Shown one piece after another: positions 57,446 to 64,000 of a DNA stretch of 64,000 nucleotides (within the stretch, counting starts at the first letter, position 1; every line of letters begins with the position of its first letter). Source of the stretch: Escarpia spicata (Eukaryota; Annelida; Polychaeta; Sabellida; Siboglinidae); the NCBI GenBank assembly GCA_963995525.1, contig OZ023214.1, forward strand, positions 32,880,887 through 32,944,886, given 5' to 3'. Under the pieces are notes generated by a model. It worked only from the letters and a program-made list of their open reading frames with translations. It was not told the DNA's origin and ran no database searches. Made by a program: the position numbers and the translations under genes.

Positions 57446-57832
57446 CAGATGAATTAAAATTAGTTTTGGGGCAAGTGGTAGGTATATATTCTGATGCTCC
57501 GATGCACATATTTAATATATCACTGCATACTATAGATAATTCGTTAACATGAGTTTTACACATGACATTCTTACACTGCAAAGCCTCTTTGTCATATTGG
57601 AACTTGGAGAGTTTACCCTCAAGGTCACTACTGTATTGGCTAATGAGTTCAGTACAGGCATTATGCCATGCCAGTGTGTGACAGTAGTTTCGAACACGTG
57701 GTCTACATTTAGATCCAACCTAACTTTAAGCTGGCATGGTCGGAAAGCAAGTTGTCTATAATAGAACATTCGAGAACCTTCTATCCTTATGTAGCCGTGG
57801 TTAAAAAATGATAAATTCTGGATTGTTTGGGC

Positions 57833-58325
57833 TTAGTATCCATCAGTTGTTAGTGTTAGTTCTTCGACCATTTTATTGGGCATTTGAGAAATCATATATT
57901 TTTTTAAATTAATATTTAATAATAATTTATTTAGTTTTAGCCATGTATATATTTTACTAAGTTCTTTATTGATAAAACATTCAGTATTAGTTGTGTTTGT
58001 GTCATCTGTGAAGGATCCAATTGCACATATTAGAGAAGTGTCATCAGCATAAGTTGACTTAAATATAGTATGGTTTTCGGAAAACAATTGATGTTTATAA
58101 TTCATAGCAACGGCCCTAAAATTGATCCTTGTGGGACACCTGTTTGTAAAGGTAAAGTGTCTGATTGTACCTCTTCTAGTTTTACATATTGCTTACGGTT
58201 TGTTAAGTAGTCACGTTATAAGTGTATGATGTGGGCTCCAATCCATAGTATTTTAGCTTTTCTAGTAAAATTGAATGGTCAAGTGTGTCAAATGCTTTAG
58301 ACATATCAAGAAATATACTAATAGG
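57833..58325 (-). pseudogene. non-LTR reverse transcriptase fragment with YADD box
   Basis: Minus strand from about 58320: DISKAFDTLDHSILLEKLKY then YGLEPTSYT (RT motif A region), decayed middle, then YADDTSLICA within 58105-57833 followed by ELSKIYTWLKLNKLLLNINL with KKYMI. Motif order is that of non-LTR RTs. 5' and 3' parts are lacking. Confidence 0.82.
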
Positions 58326-58334
58326 TAACTGGTT

Positions 58335-58670
58335 TGATATTCAGTTTTTTGCTTCTTTGCAATAGGAGGATGTACGAGTATGTTATTATATTAGTGTGTT
58401 ATAATTATACACATAATGACAACTGATTTGTTTGAAGTGGTATCAATTACTCACCTCCAAGTACAATAACATCACGGCTCTCTTCTTGTGCGAGTTTATA
58501 TTCTATTTGTGTAATCTACCTGACCTGGCGGTACTGGTGATGTTATATCATCGTCGTGAATATCAAAATACATTGTTTTCGAACCATATCAATGTTTTTT
58601 TAAATCATCAAGCACGATCATGTTGATTCATATATCGACCACTTGTTTAACAACGACACTTTTACTGGGG
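58335..58670 (-). repeat. dispersed repeat with an exon-like stretch, copy 2
   Basis: Second copy of the repeat at 19585-19860, with about 35 extra bases in the middle (TTCTATTTGTGTAATCTACC). The shared GAGTAATTGAT/GTGAGT splice-like site is at about 58450-58456 on the minus strand. Confidence 0.6.
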
Positions 58671-59029
58671 AAAACAGCCAGAAACAATACATTAATATTG
58701 CTGTGTGAGTCAACACTGCCGTTTATTGTTAGCACTAGGCATTGTGGCGTGTTTGCTGACGACAGTATATGAGCATAAATATGACACAAGAGTTGTTTAA
58801 GCACAGTGGACGTTCACCGATGCGTCGATACATTGGCGAACTTGAGAAATGGAATAGGAGCACGTATTGACTGAATTAATATACGCTTTGCTAAGCGATC
58901 CCACGGTCATAGCACGGCACATAGGTATAATTGGGATATATAAAATACCTTCCTAGGCCGGGCGTCCAACTAAACCTGCCGTACACTTCATTCACAATTC
59001 ATGTGATAAACAATGAATATAATCGAGTT

Positions 59030-60465
59030 ATTATTGAATTGAATTGGATTTTATTCAACAACAAACATATATACAAGGTGAACTCATACATAACACATCA
59101 AATTGAACCTATACACAACATCAAGGTGCTGTGCCTATCTAATTCTATACAATCTTGAAAACTAATTACAGGTGTGTTGAACGGAAATGCAAAACGTTAA
59201 GAACTTATTATATGCATTCCCTACTACTAATTTATAATCTAATTTCATATATTATATAAACACAATTATTAGAATTATGCAACCTTTACATACAATTTGC
59301 TATGTATATTGGCTGCTCACTTATACTTCACTCAATGCTTAGTATATTATAAGCAATAAACAGACTGAGTATTGTTACTAATACAATCTTTAATCAAAAC
59401 TTTCCTACTTTTGTACGAGAACTCTTTTATAATGATTTTTAAATTGATAAACAGTACTGCATGTCTGTAGGTCTGGCTGTAATTGATTCCACAACTTAGG
59501 ATCCGTATTACTAATACACGCCGCTTTATGTGACATTCTACTATATTTTATTTTGACATTATAGTTTTCGTTACGTGTATTATGATTGTGACTATCACCT
59601 ACTCTCTTAAAGTAACTCAACAGATGATCTGACAGCAAATTGTTTAAACCTTATACATCTACACCATATTATTGAAGTCAATCATATCATACACACACAG
59701 AGTTTTAAAATAATATAAAATATTGGTCTTGTGTCTGACAAGTACCCTTCGTGTTTACAGATTCGTATTGCTTTTTTCTGTAGCATATATTGCGATTGTA
59801 TTTTGTTCTTATACGTATTTCCCGGGACTTCACAACAGTAGTTAAGATATGGCATGATAAGAGTGAAGTACAAAGCATATAATGCCCGACTATTTAGCAT
59901 GTACTTAACTCTATTTATGACGGCCACATTCTTGGCCATTTTATTTTTTATATTCTTGATATGGTCATTCCAATATAACTGAACGTCAATTTGAACACCA
60001 ATAAATGTTGTAGTATATATTCTTTCAATAGCAGTTCCATTTATCCTAACTGTAAGATTATTGACACTCTTATTCCGACTTATATAAAGTTTGTTTTTGA
60101 AACATTTAAAGATAGTTTATTTGCATTAAACCATGTACTTAACTTATCCAAGTCTAAATATACTGTTTTGCACATTTCTGATACATCATCACCTGTGCAC
60201 AAAAAGTTTGTATCAACTGCGAATATTATACATTTCATCACAGGTGATATTTTACACATGTCGTTAATATATAGTATAAATAAAATTGGTCCCAATATAG
60301 AACCTTGCGGTACACCACATGTTATGTTTCGACAAGTTGAATGTATGTCATTTATAGATACGTACTGTTTTCTGTTGTTCATGTAGCTATGTAACCAATT
60401 ATATGCCACCTCTAATGCCATAATGTTCTATTTTTTGTAACAGAATGCTGTGCTCTTCCATTCTC
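59030..60465 (-). pseudogene. non-LTR retrotransposon, RT 3' half to 3' tail
   Basis: Minus strand from 60465: [60 protein letters not shown], then CIIFAVDTNFLCTGDDV, where FADDT has become FAVDT, and DLDKLSTWFNANKLSLNVSK. The frame continues (59939-59682) with NRVKYMLNSRALYALYFTLI and MPYLNYCCEVPGNTYKNKI, and after a shift (59638-59405) SHNHNTRNENYNVKIKYS, DPKLWNQLQPDLQ and YQFKNHYKRVLV. It ends in a TTGAATTGAATT-type tail near 59034. Loss of a catalytic Asp and frameshifts show it is dead. Related to the + strand copy at 61130-62990. Confidence 0.9.
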
Positions 60466-60800
60466 ATATACTTTTATTTATGATTTGGGATTTCTCCAAC
60501 ATTGTCAGTTGTTGGAATACATTAGACAATGTTTCGATTATGATGACGGTTTATTATAGAAAACTATGATACAGTGCATTCGAAGGTATATGTTAAACAT
60601 ACATTGTTAAAGTTTCTATAATGAGGGTAATAAGCCACGAGTGGCTGGTGATTTCTCTCAATATATGTAATACATTATGCAATTACATGGTGCAGTTCAT
60701 TAAAAATAGAATAGATTGTGCAAAAAAACAGAAACACAAATCACAGCAGCAATATTGTCGTGAATACACGCATTAAAATTGCAACAATTAATCTTAATTA

Positions 60801-60985
60801 TTGTGGAGCGCAGTAGCACAGCGATAAGACCTCCGGACTCTCGATTGAGAGAACGCGGATTCGAATCCTGTGCGGCGGTGTCGAACCTTGGGCAAGTTCG
60901 TTTACTCTACATTGCTTCAGTTCACTCAGCTGTATGAATGAGTACCTGGCTGTGGACAGCGGTGGATATTTGTGTGCTTATGATA
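60801..60985 (+). repeat. tRNA-derived SINE
   Basis: The head GGAGCGCAGTAGCACAGCGA to CGCGGATTCGAATCCTGTG contains a B-box GATTCGAATCC and a long Ser/Leu-like variable region. It is followed by ACCTTGGGCAAGTTCGTTTA, CTCTACATTGCTTCAG, TTCACTCAGCTGTATGAATG and AGTACCTGGCTGTGGACAGC, shared with the antisense copy at 40486-40830. The head here is better preserved than in the other copy. Confidence 0.85.
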
Positions 60986-61129
60986 AGATCATAAGCACAC
61001 ACATATTTCTACAAAATAGCCTTGTCTTGTAAGACAGTAGCTGCATAAATCCGATACAAAATATACAAAAATAAACTTACCTCAATTTTTAGATCAACAC
61101 AAAAGTTTACTATAGTAACTTATTAGACG

Positions 61130-62990
61130 AACACCGAAATAATATTTCAGATACATAGAAAATTGTAATGAGAACAAATCTAAAACAATCCAACTACCCT
61201 AATCATTTCATTGTAGAAGGAGACAAGGTTGAAAACAAAACAGAGATAGCTATCTCATTCAACAAATTCTTGACAGCTATTGGATGTAATTTTATGACAA
61301 ACATAAATGTGTCGCCTAAAGTATCTATGTACGACTAATTAACTTGTAGAAACAATAAAAGTATGTCCCTGTCACCAGTTGGCGAAAATGAAGTTATACG
61401 TGTTGTAAGCAGTTGTGAAAGCAAAACGTCATTTATGCAGAAGGAACAACACAAGTCATGTATTGATTGAATTAGGCCAAATTAATGACATGCAATTTTA
61501 TTGACTGTATATTGTTATACATTGTTACATACACATCCATTGTGACAACGACAGCAAGCATGCCGGCCCCTGACTGCTAAGCACTACTGTCTACTACATA
61601 CAATTCATCATATGTGTGTGGGTCACTCCACCAATATATACACTATTCACCACGTGTGGGGGTCACTCCGCCACCAGGTCACCCCAACTATACAATGTGA
61701 CCGACCCCCACCACATTCATTTGGCTACCTGTGGTGCAGCGAATTCAATTTAAACTGTTGACCTTGATGCACGGTGCTGTGTATGAAAACACTCCACAGT
61801 ACCTTGCCGACCGTATGTGTGCATATGTTCCCTGTCGTACTCTTCGCTCGGCCGACCAGTTTCTCATGGTTGTTCCTAGAATTAACCTGGAACGGTATGG
61901 CCGACGCGCATTTTCATGTGCAGGTCCCACTCTCTGAAACTCTCTTCCACTAGAGCTAAGAAGCCAACGTGACTCTGGACGTTTTAGGAGAGACCTGAAA
62001 ACATTTCTCTTTAATCAGGCTTTTTCGTAATTTATTTTATTTTTAAATACAGACATGTACATCTTAATGTTATATATGGCCCACATAATAATCGAAATGT
62101 GCAGTTGTGTTAGCATATGTAACCCATGTATTGTAATATTATAACGACAACGTAATGTATTCTTACATCATGTTTTAGTTTGTAAACACCCCTGAATCTG
62201 CTTTGTAGAGATATGTGGTGTATAAATAAATTTGATTTGAATTGACTTGTTACAAGTGTAACTGCTTCTATTATAAAACCAGTAACACATATATATGTAA
62301 AATATCTTTTGAAACTGGAATTTTTCCTGAAAAGATGAAAGTTGTCAAGGTCATACCACTTTTTAAATCAAGAAGCAAAAGCTATATCAATAACTATAGG
62401 CTAATTTCCTTGCTTCCACACTATACAAAACAATTAGAAAAGTTATATAACAATAGGTTTAATACATTTGTAAAATGTGTGATATATTGAACCCTTGTCA
62501 GTATGGGTTTATGGAACAATTTTCACCACCCACACATGCCCTTGTAAAAATTGTGTCTGAAATTACAAATTCGTTAAATAAAAGAAAACATGCTATTGGG
62601 GGTATTTATCGACCTAAGAAAAGCTTTCGACATTGTAGACCACCAACTACTATGTAAGAAACTGGAATTTTATGGTATTCGTGGTGTTGCTTATAAGTGG
62701 ATATGAAGTTACTTATCAAACACAACACAATATATTAGCTACGAAGGATATATGTCTGATCATTTACGGGTATCATGTGGTGCCCCACAAGGTTCTATCT
62801 TAGGTCCGCAACTGTTTTAATATATGTTAATGACATGTGTAATGTGTCGAAGCTGTTGAAGTTTATCTTATTCGCTGACGACACAAACATATTTCTCTCT
62901 CATAGCCACTTATCAGATCAAGTAAATAAACTATGTGTGGAGCTTAATAAGATCGCATATGAGATTGTCGTCGGCGAAGCGAAGATGACT
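61130..62990 (+). pseudogene. non-LTR retrotransposon (linker and RT), interrupted by another element
   Basis: First part 61140-61450: NHFIVEGDKVENKTEIAISF, NKFLTAIGCNFM and SLSPVGENEVIRVVSSCESK, the linker. After the inserted element the RT resumes near 62245: KISFETGIFPEKMKVVKVIP, LFKSRSKSYINNYRLISLL, LNPCQYGF, then [16 protein letters not shown], stop, SYLSNTTQYISYEG, CGAPQGSILGP and, after shifts, YVNDMCNVSKLLKFILFADD with TNIFLS to about 62990. The catalytic FADD is intact, but at least four frameshifts and stops occur. Same family as 59030-60465 ([12 protein letters not shown]). Confidence 0.88.
61600..62240 (+). pseudogene. CR1-like retrotransposon 3' end nested in the preceding element
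   Basis: RIQFKLLTLMHGAVYENTPQ, YLADRMCAYVPCRTLRSADQ and VPRINLERYGRRAFSCAGPT with L, stop, NSLPLELRSQR, then GRFRRDLKTFLFNQAF: the normal C-terminus of CR1/L2-type elements (F..KLL.L.......P.YL.....Y.P.R.LRS, YG.RAFS..GP.LWN.LP). One stop (TGA for Trp) is present. The tail is GTATAAATAAATTTGATTTG and AATTG at about 62220. Upstream (61600-61720) are GGTCACTCCGCCACCAGGTC words resembling 49310-49360 of the DIRS element. Confidence 0.85.
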
Positions 62991-62999
62991 GAGATATTC

Positions 63000-63487
63000 T
63001 CCGTCTATCCTCAAGCCTGTGGTTTCCCAGGCAGTCTTCGGAATACGCTTTCGATTGTTGCCGTAAACAGCTTGGGCAATATGGCGTCACTCTGTCGTAC
63101 CCCTCTCGTGCTGCTGATCTTGTTGCTCTTTTTGTGTAGCTAGACTGTCATGAAGCGGAGTAAGTATTGCTTGAGTTTTATGTACGATTTGGGATTTGTT
63201 CTATCACGTTCATAAGAAAAATCCACCAGAATAGTAAAATTTATGGAGCTTTCTGAAAATGCAAAATAGCTGTTGCTTTATCACTGAGGACACCATTTCC
63301 ACGACACACTGGTGAAAATGTCCTGGTGACATGTCCTAGTGTTGACAGTTTTCAGTTTACAAGACACGGTTAAGGACCAAAATTAATTCATGAGCTTATT
63401 TTAAGACGAATGCTGGAACTCGAGCCTTCACGGTTGATGCACCAACTTTGTTGAAATTGCTCCCCATTGGTGTTAAGTGAGTAAGAA
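63000..63487. other. intergenic, nothing recognised
   Basis: After the RT remnant no coding or repeat signal was seen up to the minisatellite. Confidence 0.5.
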
Positions 63488-64000
63488 ATATAGCTCTGCT
63501 TTGCTCTGCTCCCTCTGTTACTCTGCACTACACCCTCTGTTACTCTGCACTGCTCCCTCTGTTGCTCTGCACTACTCGCTCTGTTGCGCTGCACTACTCC
63601 CTCTGTTGCTCTGCACTACTCCCTCTGTTACTCTGAACTACTCCCTCTGTTACTCTGCACTACTCCCTCTGTTGCTCTGCACTACTCCCTCTGTTACTCT
63701 GCACTGCTCCCTCTGTTGCTCTGCACTACTCGCTCTGTTGCGCTGCACTACTCCCTCTGTTGCTCTGCACTACTCCCTCTGTTACTCTGAACTACTCCCT
63801 CTGTTACTCTGCACTACTCCCTCTGTTGCTCTGCACTACTCCCTCTGTTACTCTGCACTACTCCCTGTGTTACTCTGCACTGCTCCCTCTGTTACTCTAC
63901 ACTACTCCCTCTGTTACTCTGTACTACTCCCTCTGTTGCTCTGCACTACTCCCTCTGTTACTCTGCACTACTCCCTCTGTTGCTCTGCACTACTCCCACT
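63488..64000. repeat. 22-bp minisatellite with higher-order structure, running off the window
   Basis: About 23 units of ACTACTCCCTCTGTTGCTCTGC type (G/A, A/G and C/G variants). The marker ACTACTCGCTCTGTTGCGCT occurs at 63571 and 63727, and the variants after each occur in the same order, so a seven-unit block (154 bp plus a CT insertion) has been duplicated. Frames open through it are artefacts of the repeat. Confidence 0.95.

Noticed and set aside
63388..63790. Open frames through the terminal array
   Set aside because: Products of the 22-bp minisatellite.

Overview
The window is nuclear DNA from an animal, most likely an AT-rich invertebrate genome. Both host genes are split by GT-AG introns. 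tRNA-derived SINEs, many decayed CR1/Jockey/I-like non-LTR retrotransposons, hAT, PIF/Harbinger and pogo/Tigger-like DNA transposons, a DIRS-type retroelement and many minisatellites fill the rest. The phylum cannot be fixed from sequence alone; the gene and repeat mix would fit a marine invertebrate such as a mollusc or lancelet. There is no operon, CRISPR array or prokaryotic feature. Most open frames are chance or lie in repeats.

Two host genes converge on each other. On the + strand, 132-5155 holds the last six exons of a WD40 gene recognised as AAMP (angio-associated migratory cell protein); its 5' half lies before the window. On the - strand, 45794 down to 24784, is a complete 12-exon gene of the UshA/5'-nucleotidase metallophosphoesterase family. 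All twelve exons join in phase to 537 codons.

Layout: 1-5560 AAMP, with three MITEs in its introns and a retroelement tail. 5691-6041 is a 39-bp minisatellite. 6100-11500 holds three non-LTR fragments. 11600-15240 holds a scrambled PIF/Harbinger transposon and a MITE. 16200-19270 holds an unclassified repeat split by an RT fragment and by a hAT element with a perfect 8-bp target-site duplication. 19300-24780 is intergenic repeats and minisatellites. 24784-45794 is the phosphoesterase gene, whose introns carry 214-bp direct repeats, a CTCF-like inverted pair, SINEs, hAT MITEs and a long-terminal-inverted-repeat element. 46030-47460 holds a SINE head, a MITE with target-site duplication and a GA microsatellite. 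48160-54873 is a DIRS-type retrotransposon with split direct repeats, gag, RT and RNase H, plus an SGNH-hydrolase fragment but no visible tyrosine recombinase. 56300-63000 holds a Gypsy fragment, a large microsatellite, four non-LTR fragments (one nested in another) and a SINE. 63488-64000 is a 22-bp minisatellite running off the end.

The observation most worth following up is that one MITE family (TA target, CCGTATTCG ends) sits in the same sense orientation 13-19 nt upstream of a 3' splice site in both otherwise unrelated host genes.
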